Source: Trichoplusia ni
Taxonomy: Eukaryota > Arthropoda > Insecta > Lepidoptera > Noctuidae
Length of the DNA stretch: 64,000 nucleotides
Direction: 5' to 3'
NCBI RefSeq assembly: GCF_003590095.1
Contig: NC_039481.1
Span: 13,857,895 to 13,921,894, forward strand
A model generated the notes under the pieces. That model made no database searches. It was not told the DNA's origin and saw only the letters and a list, made by a program, of their open reading frames with translations. Position 1 is the stretch's first letter. Every line of letters begins with the position of its first letter. The translations under genes were made by a program, and so were the position numbers. Below are positions 11,158 to 24,200 of this stretch, in pieces.

Positions 11158-14100
11158 GTAAGTTAGAAAACTAATATTTGCCGTTCTTTTATGACTAATG
11201 AATGTACGTACCTTATTCCAAATGAATTATGCATTCCAGAAAGTTATTCGTGAACTGTACCTTAGAGAGAAAGAGTACAAAAAAACAATACTGAATCCCA
11301 CGAACGAACAAGATATTATTACAGAAAAGATAATATATGAAGGTAAGGTTGTCTTGGGTCACATATTTTCGCAGATTTAATTAACTTGTTCACAAAACCC
11401 TTGCTCCTATAGGGCACATCAGTACACATCGTATTTATTTACAGTAAACACTACAAATGGGGTTTACCAAGTAGAACATCCCATTGCTTTACAAGTTGCT
11501 GGGCTGGAAAAGCCAAAACGTAAGCGGGGCAGACCCCCTAAAAAGCCCAAAACTCCAGAAGAGTTGGCCAAGGAGGCTGCCGCTAAAGAACAAGAAGTTA
11601 AAGTTACAAAAAGAGAGGAAAAAGATGATGAACCTACAGGGAAACGGAGGAGGAAAACTCCAACTAGATTTAGAGAAGCTGTCCAGGTAAATTGTTAACG
11701 GTGCAACCTCAATAGGTATTCTGTAGATAATCAAGCTAGTGTGATATAAATTCAAGTAACTTGCGTCTATATCTGCATAGTCAACATGATCTTTAAACCA
11801 TTACATTTTAGGGTAAAGAACTTGAGCGAATATTTAAAGAGGAAGGGGTGACAGATGGAGATGAAAGTGATCTTGATATTAAGCCCGAAATGGAAATTGA
11901 GTCTAAGCCATTGGTGCCAAAGGAGCCAGAGATTATAGGGCACTTGGAGGAATCGGGAGAACTTGTTGTTGTTGTCAAGGGCAAAGGCCGAGGAAGACCA
12001 AAAGGTACAGTAACTTTATTTCATAATTCTAAGCTTGATCAATGTTTCATATTTGCATTTATTGTTATCTCACGGTGAGCTCGACATGATCATTACTTAA
12101 ACCTTCTTTGTATGGCACTTGCATAAAATTCGGCATCAAATGACTTCTCCTGCTTTGGGTTGGAAGACAAGTAGTGTAAGACTTTTACTCACTAAAATCC
12201 ACATATTATGTTTGTTCCTTTGCCCTCTGTGTACTCAGGCTGTGGGCTGCAGTCCCTTCAAGTCAATTCTGCTGGCCTGGAAAGCATAGGCTGGCTTAAG
12301 GAAAAAGGCCAGTTCCCGGCAATATTATTTTTAACTTACCTGCCTAATTTTAGGACCAATGCGTCTAACCCGAAAGGAATGTGCAATCTGCGGCATGGAG
12401 TTCACATGTACTGGTCGCTACATGTCCCATGTTGCTCAACACGGACCAGTCCTGTACCAGTGTGGGGAGTGCTCCGAGACTTTCAATACTCGACTGCAGT
12501 TCAATAGCCATCAGAAGGAGACTGCACATAGCGGACAGAATATTATACCCTGCAAGAAGAATGTTGATAGGGGTAAAGCTAAAGTGAGTCTTGTTTCACT
12601 ATTGGATGTAAATATTTATATGATTTTTGAATCTCTAACAATTCATTAACACTTGCAGTGCTTTTTATGCAGCATCTAAGAAATATCTTGCATTAAATAG
12701 CTATATTTTATAGGTTGTGTTTTAACAAAAAAATTATCCCACATATTTTAATTTTTAGAAAAATAAGAAGACCACATTTGAACCAATACAAATTGTTGGT
12801 GAACAACCAGAGCCAGAAGTAACCACAGTTGATTTATCGGAAACAGTGTCCACAGTACCTAACTCCTTACCAGAACTCGATCCACCGCCGGTTGTTGATA
12901 AAAATGAGGTGGAAGCCACTGTCGAGTTTGTAGAAGAAACTGCTGAAACAGGAATAGAAATAGCATCTAGTCCAGGAGATGATGTGAAAATTATTGGTAA
13001 GTGCTTACTAGACTAGAAAAAACAGTTGATCAAACAATATTTCAATTCATGGTTGTGTTTTACTGGTATATGTGCTTATGTTGTGGTAAAATCATCTTCA
13101 GAGACACCTGAAGAAACAATTGCTGTTGAAAAAACTGAGGAAACTGATGAAAAGGACACAACTGCAACTGGAAAAGTTAGACTCAAGTGTAATCACTGTG
13201 AGAAAACATTTAGTAATAAGCAGAGCAAGTCCATGCATATCAAGGTAAACTGTTCAATATTAAAGTTTGATCTTTATTTCAATGTTATGAATGAGACCCT
13301 TGATTCTAAGTGGTACATTATACATAGAGAAATATCCCAATATTTTAGTTACTTTTATAACTTTTTCTTTTTTCAAAATGGTGTAATTTCATATTATGTC
13401 TCTTAATTACGTCCCTAAAGGACTTCAGCCCTTGTGGAGTCCCTCCAGATTAACGAAATGTCGATATCTAGTAACAGTAAGTGCGCGTGGTCCCCCGCAG
13501 GCGGTGCACCTGGGCGAGCGCGCGTACGCGTGCGGCGAGTGCGGCGCCAGCTTCGCGTACCCGCGCTCGCTGGCGCTGCACGCCGTGTGGCACCGCCGCC
13601 GCAACGCGCCCGGGAAGGGGTACGCCTGCGACCTGTGCGGGAAGGTATTAAACTATGTTGTATTACGATACCACACATAATATCATTTTCTTTGAATTTA
13701 ATTGTAATTTAACTTTTTTGTGATTTTATTTTAGACTATAAGCTTAATACTGGTTACCAAATCGACCTAAGCAATTTATTTATAAAAAGTGTTCTCGACC
13801 AATTTGATCTGATCCTTAAGCTAAATATATGAATGTTACAACAGGTCCTGAACCACCCTTCATCGGTGGTATATCACAAGGAAGCGGAGCACGCGGGCCA
13901 GCGCTACGTGTGCAACAAATGCGGCAAGTCCTTCAAACACAAGCAGCTGCTGCAGCGACACCAGCTCGTGCACTCGCAAGACAGGCCCTACAGCTGCAAG
14001 GTAAGAATTGGCAAAGATCTGTAGTTTGTAAAATGAGATATAATAATCATCGAATTAACAAAGCAAATACGATACATATTATTGTTACGAAATTGTATAG

Positions 14101-16097
14101 CAATTTATTAAATTAGTCATATGTTCCTTAACATGCACTTGGTTTTGAGAATTAGCTTGAACTAAGAAATTATTGTTCTAGTCGTGCAATGCTTCATTCA
14201 AGACTAAAGCCAACCTCTTGAATCATTCACTGCTGCATTCCGGTGTCAAGAAATTCTCGTGTGAAATCTGCAAGCATAAGTTTGCACACAAGACCAGCCT
14301 TACATTACACATGAGGTGGCACACTGGTAAGTTTGTAAATTATTTTGTCGGTTTAATCATATTGTTATTTGTGTATATTTTGGCTTTTGTATAGGCTCTT
14401 TGGAGCACTAAACCTACCTTTTAATGACTTGAAGAAATTGGCCTTATAAATAACTGATCGGGAAGGACGATTTGAGAAAAACATTAGATCGAGCCTGCCT
14501 TATATAATCTGTCGTCGTCCCGGCAGGCCAGAAGCCGTACGCGTGCTCGACGTGCGGCAAGTGCTTCAGCCAGAAGGGCAACCTGTCGGAGCACGAGCGC
14601 ATCCACACGGGCGAGAAGCCGTTCCAGTGCGCGCAGTGTCCGCGGCGCTTCACCACGTCGTCGCAGCACCGCCTGCACCTGCGGCGCCACGCGGCCGCGC
14701 GGCCGCACGCCTGCGCGCACTGCGGCAAGCGCTTCGCGTCGCGCGCCGCCGCCGCCGCGCACCTGCGCCGCGAGGCGGGCCCGCGCGCGCACCGCTGCGA
14801 CCACTGCGGCCGCGCCTTCGCCGAGCGCTGGCCGCTGCTCAAGCACCTGCGCCTGCACTCCGGCGAGCGCCCCTTCCGCTGCCCGCACTGCCCGCGCGCC
14901 TTCGCCGACTGCTCCAACCTCAACAAGCACAAGAAGGTCAGCGATCACCCACGAACAACTATTTTCTTTCTTAACCGAAACTAATTCTAACAATTATCCA
15001 ATTTTCCACCTACAGCAAGTCCACAAACAGATCAGCCTCCTCGCCAACTCCAACCCGCAGCTCGCACCTGCGGCTGTCCCGGCTGTCGTGCCAACGGTCC
15101 CGCTGCCGGCGGCGGAGATAACTCTCGTACCAAAGACCTCACCCGCGCTGCTCACGGAAGAAGTTCAGGACGACGAACTGGAGGAGCGCGTCATATACGT
15201 CACCTATGATGTTGATGATACTGATTCCCCCGCCTTCCATATACTGGACCCAGAACAGGTAAGAAATTATGTATTTTACAAGTAACCACTATATTATTAT
15301 ACTCGCAGTAGTTTATGTCCTTATTAGTATTTATATATCCTACAACCTAACGAAGATTCCGAAATATATATAATTTGGTAACTCGTATAACGTGTCAGGC
15401 GGCGGGCCTGGAGGAGAGCAAGGTGTTGTCGAGCTGCGAGCTGTACGGCGGGGCGTCGCTGCTGGTCCCGGAGCCCGAGTACGCGCAGCTGGCGCTGGGC
15501 GACGCCGCGCCGCTGCAGCAGGACCTCGCGCTGGCGCCGCACCAACACATGCCGGTCAGTACGCAGGGTAGAGACCAGTGCGGCAGCGTTATAATCACAT
15601 ACCCATCACACCATCATACCGTCGCTGCTATAATACATTGATTTGTGTAACCAATCCTTTTTTTCCTTAGGTGACTGACGAGCAAGGCAATCCTCTTCAT
15701 TTTACAATGCAGGATGGTACGCGACTGGCCATCACATCCGCCGATGGAAAATCTTTACAGGTATAATTGAATTTTCTCGTAATAAGTTTACTCTACTTTC
15801 TATTTTCTATTTATATAATTTACTAAATAATTGTCATATTCAGGTGATAACGCAAGATGGACAGACTATACCGGTTGAGATAAACGGATACGCAAATGAA
15901 GAGGTATGTATAATTTTTTTTACAATTGTCCGATGAACAGTGATATTGTAATAAAAGATTAATCAATATATTAATCTTCTGTAACGTCTTTACAGGAGGT
16001 AGACAACCCAGATACAATCGTACATCAGTTGAACCTGCAGAAGACAGTCGACTCCAACGTGTCGTCTCCAGTCACGCACTACTTTACTATAGTCTAG
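10582..16097 (+). CDS. ZAD C2H2 zinc-finger protein with AT-hooks, 17 exons
   Basis: The coding exons are 10582-10716, 11059-11157, 11240-11342, 11445-11686, 11812-12004, 12354-12583, 12759-12996, 13102-13244, 13501-13644, 13845-14000, 14182-14326, 14527-14936, 15016-15258, 15399-15554, 15671-15760, 15844-15903 and 15996-16097. All have GT-AG borders and agree in phase, giving about 962 aa. The N-terminus MEVFLYNSNVCRLCGEE, with ICPGC in exon 2, is a ZAD dimerisation domain. Exons 4 and 5 carry AT-hook motifs (KRGRPPKKP, GRGRPKG). Exon 7 is acidic. About 13 C2H2 fingers follow, from CAICGMEF (exon 6) to CPHCPRAF (exon 12), with TGEKP-type linkers only late in the array. The tail is acidic and Gln-rich and ends HYFTIV. 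ZAD zinc fingers are an expanded insect family of nuclear DNA-binding proteins; targets cannot be predicted. No orthologue is named. Confidence 0.9.
12085..12340. repeat. Probable interspersed-repeat fragment in a zinc-finger gene intron
   Basis: This intron holds phrases such as TCCTGCTTTGGGTTGGAAG and TTTTACTCACTAAAATCC, which resemble a widespread lepidopteran repeat, and it is more GC-rich than neighbouring introns. The family and ends cannot be fixed by eye. Confidence 0.3.
14527..14936 (+). CDS. Zinc-finger exon 12: five GC-rich fingers
   Basis: This exon encodes fingers CSTCGKCFSQKGNLSEH, CAQCPRRF, CAHCGKRFASRAAAAAH, CDHCGRAF and CPHCPRAF. The third has no histidine at the usual spacing after HLRRE; the next one is in PRAH. 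The exon is strongly GC-rich, unlike exons 1-8. The long antisense frames over it are shadows of this composition. Confidence 0.85.
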
Positions 16098-16397
16098 ACA
16101 TCTATACGTTCTACAAACTATAAGTTTGGTAGAAACCCCGCTAGATGGCGTCATTTAGTTGATCAAAATCGCCATCATCGCCCTCCTACTAATTAGGTTG
16201 TTTTTTTAACTAATTATTAATAATGATTAATTAATGAATATATGTTAATGTCTCCTTTATGTCGCAATGATTGATGGATCTCTTTTAGATATTACTGATT
16301 TTAATAATAATTAATATACGTAAATTATAATTTTAATGATTAATAGAATTTCCAATTTTAGTTAATGAAAATACCGTCGCCAATGTAACACTAGTAC

Positions 16398-16478
16398 AAT
16401 AAAGTCACAATTTGTTGGCCTTCACATAGTTTAGCCAGTATTATTGTAATTTTATAGAAATAATGTTATGTAAATAAA
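16398..16478 (+). terminator. Zinc-finger gene polyadenylation signals
   Basis: AATAAA occurs at 16398-16403 and again at 16473-16478, about 300-380 bases after the stop codon. The opposing Patronin 3' end lies only about 500 bases further on. Confidence 0.5.
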
Positions 16479-16977
16479 AATACGTTTAATTTTTGATGAT
16501 TGACAACCCTTTTGTTTTATTTAATCGTTAAAAAATAGTATAGACCTAGCCAACTCTAATATCGTTCTCATATTTGACCATACCAAACTCTTCTAGACCG
16601 TTAAAGACGTCACTTCACTTTGTTACTATTTTTGCCACACACATCATCAACCTAGTATATTCCACTTTATATTGTTCAGATAAAACGCGCAAAAGTACTG
16701 ATGATGTTGTTTTTTAGTAGCAATAAATGTCCTTTTATCGTCATTATATACTGACGTATAAAGTTGATATATCTTGTCAAAATCCCAATAATGATTCGAC
16801 TTTCTACCTTAAATCCTGACCTATACAATAGGTAGAACGAATTCAAACATCAGTGAAATCAAACAGTCTTGGTGTTTTATGTCTTAAAACTCAGTTGAAA
16901 CATAAAACGCGACTAAAAACCAATGTAATCAACAATAAAGATTACTAAATGCAACGACTGGAATATATTTAAGTCGT

Positions 16978-16983
16978 TTATTA
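16978..16983 (-). terminator. Candidate Patronin polyadenylation signal
   Basis: This minus-strand AATAAA lies about 1.15 kb downstream of the Patronin stop codon, in convergent orientation to the zinc-finger gene. Confidence 0.35.
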
Positions 16984-18128
16984 TTTTGTTGTATAAAATG
17001 ACATCAAGACTGCTTACATTTATGTAAGTAAATAAACCAATAGAGTACAGTACTCCAATGAAGGGTTTCAGGAAATAAAACAAATACATTAATATGAAAT
17101 TCAATATTATTTCGTTATGGTTTTAAGTAATACAATATATTTGCATACCATATACTATCGGTAGTATATTATTGATGACCAATCATTAAACAATGAAAAA
17201 TGATATTCATCAATTCTCCTTTAACATTCGTTTAATAAATAGCTGTATACAAAAAAACAATTATTTACAGGATAAGGCAGTACAATTACCACGTAAAATG
17301 TGCCTCGTCTTACTTTTAGCTATACAAGCAGTAAAAAAATGGGAATTGAATTAACATTGAATGGGGTCAGTTAAACAAATCTTAGCTCCAGTCAAATTTA
17401 ACATAATCACTAACGAGTTAAATATTATAACAAATAAGCAATATTATTAGTTTGTGAACTTGTTACTTTATATGTGAGGAGACAGTTCTACTTAACAAAA
17501 TTATGAATCTAAATTACCAAACGTAATTTGACATTTTGGCTGTAACATTTTTGAGACAATTTGATAATTTGGAACGTATCGACCATCTCACTAATACATA
17601 TGGCAAACATTGCGATTATACACTGAGTAACACATTTGGAACTAACGCAGCATCAATCAACGCATACATACGTTATCCGGCGCGGAACTAACACAACTCG
17701 CGGCTCTCGGTCGCGCCGGCCGAAGCTAACACATAACAAACTCGATTCGAGCCGACAACCTCCCTAACTGTACAATATGACACAGGCACCGCGGGCCGCG
17801 CCTCGTCCGTCGTTCGCGATTACCTACAATTGATTACTATGACTCGAGATTGATTACAGCTTACGGCGACGGGCGAACGAGGCGGCCGGTACAGAACACA
17901 TCGGTCGACAACACACCTTTGCACAAGCAAAATTAACATAATTTTCATGTTCAATAAAACAGCTTCCGCCGAGGAAAACGCACTAACCGACTCTTTAAAA
18001 TACAATGTATTGGACACTGGCACTATTGCCCTACCATAGCGTTAAACTGAAGAGTAAAAAGGCTTGACTCGACTGCCGCCGGCGACTAGATAATGGATTC
18101 TTTAAAATTTAGTAGAACGCGTGGCCGT
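16984..18128 (-). other. Probable Patronin 3' UTR
   Basis: There is no coding signal in this stretch. A GC-rich patch with CpG-rich segments lies at about 17675-17900, nearest the stop codon; the rest is AT-rich. Confidence 0.45.
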
Positions 18129-18273
18129 CTAAATGACGAGCGCCATGTCCTTCTTGCTGGGAAGCTGCACCTTCTTGCCCTGCCACAGCGAGTTGTGTAT
18201 CGTGAAAGCGTCGATCGTCACCGTCAGGTGCTTCGTGTGCACCTGCGAGAAGCACTTGCTGCCCGAGTTGTAT
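18129..18273 (-). CDS. Patronin: Patronin last coding exon: C-terminal half of CKK domain
   Basis: It begins after ttttccag and contains VHTKHLTVTIDAFTIHNSLW, then VQLPSKKDMALVI and TAG at 18129-18131. This is the most conserved block of CAMSAP proteins and part of the minus-end binding surface. Confidence 0.95.
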
Positions 18274-21200
18274 CTGGAAAATAAAATTATACACATTGTT
18301 TTACAAAGAACAGTGCAGAACAAGTTGCTTTAGGCAGAATCATGGCAAATTAGTCCAGATATTAATGACGACGACGTTGTCATATTAATGTAAAAAAGTA
18401 AATTCTCACTTGAAGAACTTATCGAACATCCTGTCGTTGACGTGTTTGGGCCCGGTGCCGTAGAGCTTGGCCACCTGCTCGGTGTCGGGGCAGTAGGAGT
18501 AGAGCGCGCGGAACTGGCAGCCGGCGTCGCGGAACAGCACGAGGAAGTGCTTGCTCTCGGAGCGCGCGATCTCCTCCAGCACGCGCCGCTTGGCCTCCGC
18601 GTTCACGGCGCCCGGGAACACGCAGTACTCCACCGCGTTCAGCATTATGCCGCGGTTCGACTTCGTCGTCGGCTGCTTATACAGCCGAGGACCTACAATA
18701 GTTTACACGATTATTAATGTGGACTGATAGAAGAAAGAATCGAGTTTTTTTCGAAGGGATTTAAAATCAATGTTATTTGTACTTAAGGCTCGAATGTGTA
18801 CATGAGTAAAGTTTTAATTTTTATATCTAAGCCGTCAATTATAGACTGAATTTTTCTTTTTATTTACTGGATAAAAATAATATTCAAGTTGAAAATTAAA
18901 TTTAATAAGTAATAAGTCGGAATTACGGAAACTACGCTAATTAAATCTGGTCATGATTTTATCAGCTATATTTGTAATATATGTAATTATGTTTATTTAC
19001 AACTAAATTAGTAAAACGATGTAAAAATGCACAGTGAACGCACAATAGTTAAGTGCCGTGATTATTATGTGTTAATGTCAAGTCTGGGTGAGGAAGCGAG
19101 TTCGAAGCGATTCAAAATGCAGTTCGTTAGACCAAAAACGTTGATCGCAAAACCATGCCTTATAAATAAGTCATCTTAATTGTTGGCATGACATCGCTTA
19201 CGTACGGTGTTTTCAATATTTCAATTGTATTCGTTTACTCTTGAGAAGCCTTCGAGAATGTTCGACTAGCTTCGCGATACATAGCTGTGTTTTTCTAAAG
19301 AATAGAGCAGTGCGCGTAAAACTAGTCGATCATCTTCCAAAGAGTCTATAAACATTAAAATCTGTGACTACTGTGTCGAATATCTACGTGTTGGTGGTCT
19401 ATCTACCGAGTACTTATACAAGGACCTTTACGACGACCTCTGTCGGAGCTTCCTAGACGGACAAACAATACTTTGTAAAGTAATCAATGCTGTTAGGGTC
19501 GAGTTTGATTATTTCTTACATTTGGTGCACTTTTGTTAACTTTCATATACTTGTGCGGGGTGGATTTTGTGTATTATTTTCGTTGCCTTAAAACTAAAGT
19601 TAAACATAGTTTTCGATCGATTGTATTTGAAAATCTTATATAATTATTTTTAAAACATACACAGTTTCAAAAACACACATGTAGACCACCCTCTTTTGGG
19701 TATTCACGTTATCGTTTAAAAATATAAATATACATGAGTCTGCATAGTATTGTAGTGGTACTCACCGGAGTAGTCCATGATGGAGGAGTGCGTGGAGGAC
19801 ACGTCGGAGGTGTCGTCGTTGTTGTTGTGGTGGCGGCGCTTGCCGATGGCGCCGGGCAGCGAGCCGGGCAGGGAGCCGGGCAGCGAGCCGGGGCCCGACG
19901 CGGGCGAGCCCAGCGCGCGCACGCCGGGCGAGGCGGCGCGCCGCGGCGGCGTGGCGCGCCCCAGCCCCGAGTCTATAGCACCACGCACGTTACATACAAA
20001 TACTGCGCACGAGCATACCCACTACCTAGTTATGTATGGACTTAGGCTTGTTAATTTATTAATCACCTGGACCGTTCTATCTTAGTATTTGATACCTAAT
20101 TCGAACTACAGTATTACTACTCATAGTAATTGAAAATGATGTTAATATCCTACTATTATGACTAGAGTACTGAACCAAAAGAGATTTTTCAAAATAGTAT
20201 CATAACTTCAAAAGTTAAAGAGCTACCTAAATATTACCGAAGTACTAATTTAATTGATCTACAAATTAATTATCAAAGTTAGTAAGTATTAATAAATTAA
20301 TGGACTAACTATAAAATTCGTATCCTAGTACTAAATGAGTTTAGTGAAATATCCTATTTTACTATAATTACCTAAAATAATTCAGATTTATATTTGTACG
20401 CGACTAGAAACGAAGGACATAATTGAAGTATAGATTACTTACTTATTTCATAGTCTGCTATGTCAAATAATGAATTACGTAAAATATTAATTTCGCAAAA
20501 TGTTTGATCCCTTTATGATACAAAGGCATTTACTCGTTTTCAAAACAGCTTTGCTTTGTACGAGATCTCTACTTATTATTTCCATAAATAATAAATTAAC
20601 TAACATGGAAACCAATTAAAGTATCACAAATCTTGATCACAGAGTGTAATATCTAATATATAAAATTCCCGTGTCACGATGTTAGTTACCGTACTCCTCC
20701 GAAACGGTTCGACCGATTCTTATGAAATTTTGTATACATATTGGGTAGGACTGAGAATAAAACAACATCTATTTTTCATACCCCTAAGTGACAAGGGTTG
20801 CCCACACTAAAATTTATTTTTTTATTTTTTGGACGAAATTTTTCGTTTTTACTTTTTTTATAATGAAGCATTAAAAATACATATATACAACTGGAAAAAA
20901 AACTATTCGGCAAAACAACGTTTGCTGGGTCAGCTAGTATTATTATAAGAATAAGATGGTTTCTGCTATTAGGTATTTGATAACACACTGAACATGTCCT
21001 TCGTAAACTTTATTCGCTATATAAAATTCGCGCGTAAACTACTAAATGTGAATAAATAACTAATTACAGGTGTTGTCTACGGCTGCTAAGCAAAACTGAA
21101 AAGGCAAAACTCAATAAAAAAGAAGCGTCGACATTTTGTACTATATCCTTACACACATATAAACATCGATTATGATACTAATATTATATAATATATGGTA

Positions 21201-24200
21201 TAAAATGTAAACACTTACAACCAATTATGGGGGGTCTAATTGTATGGCAGGAAATACAAGATGTATTAGTTTTATTTCTAACTTTTTTTGTAATAAATGG
21301 TACACATGAGAGTTTGACTTCAGATATCTGATTTTGAACGTAATGAACCATAATTGTATACGCATCAAACTATAGATTCTTTACCAATCCTTTGTTATGT
21401 AGAAATTGCATCACATCTTGAATTTTCTAGCCATATACCTGAGGTTTGGGATAGTCCCAAGGGTAAATAATGTATCTTTCATCTACATTTGGAAAATGAT
21501 AGAACAGTCCTATACACCTATCTATTAGTAATCTAGTGTATTAATATGGGGACATATGGATAATTATTTATTTATCTTACCTTTGTTATTTTACCTTATA
21601 CATAAGTACTGAAAGTAATATTGTTAGCAGCACTTGTTTATTCTTTAGACAAGTTGAAGATTGTATTAAGAATAAGTCCAGTTTTTTAGATACTTTAAGA
21701 GATTCAAGAAGATCCATAGGCGTTAATTAAGTTAATAATTAAGATCCCTCACATTTGTTTATTGCCCTTTTTTTAACCAAGGTTGTAAAGTGTTTATCCA
21801 ACGAACATAAGACGATGTCACACCAACACCAAGATATTTAATATAGATATATACATATAAACATGCGCTAACTCGCACCGAGTTATACCGAACATACCAT
21901 AACCTTATAGGATAACCCCTGTACACAAAAGACACACAATGAGTGCTAATAGTGGATTGGAACACGTAGTTATGTGCTACTATTAAACAAACTTATTTTG
22001 AAAGATTTAATTGGTAGTGCTGATAATTTATGTTCAATTTTTACGATTTTTTTTTCTTTGAATTATTAAAATTCAAACATGAATAATAGGGTATTTGATC
22101 GGAAAATGTGTTTAGTCCGTCACACAGATTTCCAAAAAAAAATGGATATGTATTTTTTCTTATAACACATTGTTGTGTTCTGAAATTTAACCAATTAGTC
22201 CAATTGTGTACAGAAGTAGTAAATATATAGGTGTAGTACTTATTATAATTATATATCTCCGATGACCCAAATGAAATAAATGTGCACAAGACGAAAGAAC
22301 ACGCACCGACGCGGCACTGCGTGAGTGAACATGTCACATGTTTGTTTCATTTAATTATGCAGTCCAATATGTTTGTTATTTTGGGCCTGCCATGGTTTAG
22401 GTTACTGCTTGCGTAGTTGTGTATTTTTCATAAATCACAAGAGAATATTTATTGAAACGACGACCATAAATTTAAACATTATAGATTGATTCATTATTTC
22501 AAATATTCATTAAATGTAATTATCAAAATGTAAGCATTTACCATGACAATTTTTTTAAACGAAATTGTTATTTTTTTAGGTAACTAGAAACATGTAACAT
22601 GATCACCGCACACATGAGCGCTCGCGGCGGCCGCGGGAGCAACAGAAAGTAAACCCAACGCACCACAAGCGACGGCGTTACAGAGCCGTCTATACCAACG
22701 TGAGTCAAGCCTTTATCGGGTGTTTACAAACTGCTCTTACCGCACAAATTCATAAGAGAGCTTGACTTCCGTCCCGCCTTAAAGTTACTCTGGTAACTGG
22801 AATATTTAGACCTTCCACGTGAAGACTGTGGTTCCTCATTCACGCGCTCTGAAATGTTTCCTATACATGTCATCACGCAACTCTCATGCAATGCGAACTC
22901 CATTCTGTTATTTCATATGCAGCATTCGATGTATTGTAACGTGGCGAACACCACGTCAAAGCATGCATCGTCCACACAAGCGGCTCCGATTTCTTTACAT
23001 AATAATATGGCAAACAAAATTAATGCTATACCGCGATAATAAAAATTGTATCACATCACTTTGTATTTACATATTCGGGAACCAATTTATTAAATGCGCG
23101 GAAGGTCTAGGGCGTATCGAAAAATTTGGAAAAAAAGCTTTCATGAAAACTATGGTACCACTCAGATTCAATTTGCAACTACATATATGGCCAAAAAAGG
23201 GTATCAAGCATAAATTTTGCAGATTGGAGTGGTGTCTATAATCTATGCGATGCTGAAATCATACACATATAAAATAAATCGATTATAAATATAAATAATT
23301 CAAAATCGAAGCGTTCTACTGAAACCAAAAATCGAAACAAGCGCCTTCATCACACTAGATCTATTTGGACGTGTTGCAAACCTTACAGCTGGGAGTTCGT
23401 TTGTATGACGGAAGCAAAATTATGTAGGGTTCACCTGGTTGTGATACAACTTAATAATATTGTAGCTAGTAGCTTCAAATGTCAAGGAAATGAAGATTCA
23501 CTGCAATCAACCAATACTAGGATATATTGATCTTTGAGTGCACTGTTCATCTCCTTGATAGGATACACACTGATAGCATTTAAGTGATTTGTTTTGAATA
23601 AAAATTAAGATAAGTTGAAACCATGTTTAGACTGGGTACGAAATCAAAACAAATCACAGACCAAAAACAGATTTTCGTCTACAAACATCGATATTAAGAT
23701 GACACTCTATATTTCTTTGTAAGGTATCGATGTGTATAGAAGGAGTCTGGTAGGCGAAGCGTCGGGTGTTAGTAGCGGGGCGGCGGCAGCGGCCAGGCGT
23801 GCACTCACCTCGCGAGGTCTTGCAGGAGCCGCGCCGGCCCAGCGGCCCGCTGGACGCGCTGCCCGGGACATGCCGCCGCGCTCCTCCACCGGGGACTCTG
23901 CGCGGGACAACACCCTTACATCATACCACTCGCTACTCACACAAGATATAACCCGATATTGGTGTGTTGTATGTATTCTTAGACAAAGAGATCAAATGAG
24001 TTAAAGTGTAAAATTTGTTCTGGTATTAGTGAAAAGGGTACAACAATTTAAGCTAAAATATAATCATGCTTCTAAGGCGTGAAGCGCTTCAAATTGCTTG
24101 TTGAGACAACCTTTAACTTTAACCAATACTCTCTTGTCTATTTTGTTTATGTGAAGGTTGTTTCAACATGGTCATGCACATAGCACGTACCTCTGTAGAG

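Noticed and set aside
14444..14993. Long antisense ORFs (162 and 169 codons)
   Set aside because: They lie opposite the GC-rich zinc-finger exon 12, whose frame is certain. Their Arg/Ala-rich peptides are composition shadows.
22819..23241. 140-codon plus-strand ORF in a Patronin intron
   Set aside because: The composition is AT-rich and intron-like, with no domain, no splice context and no family resemblance.
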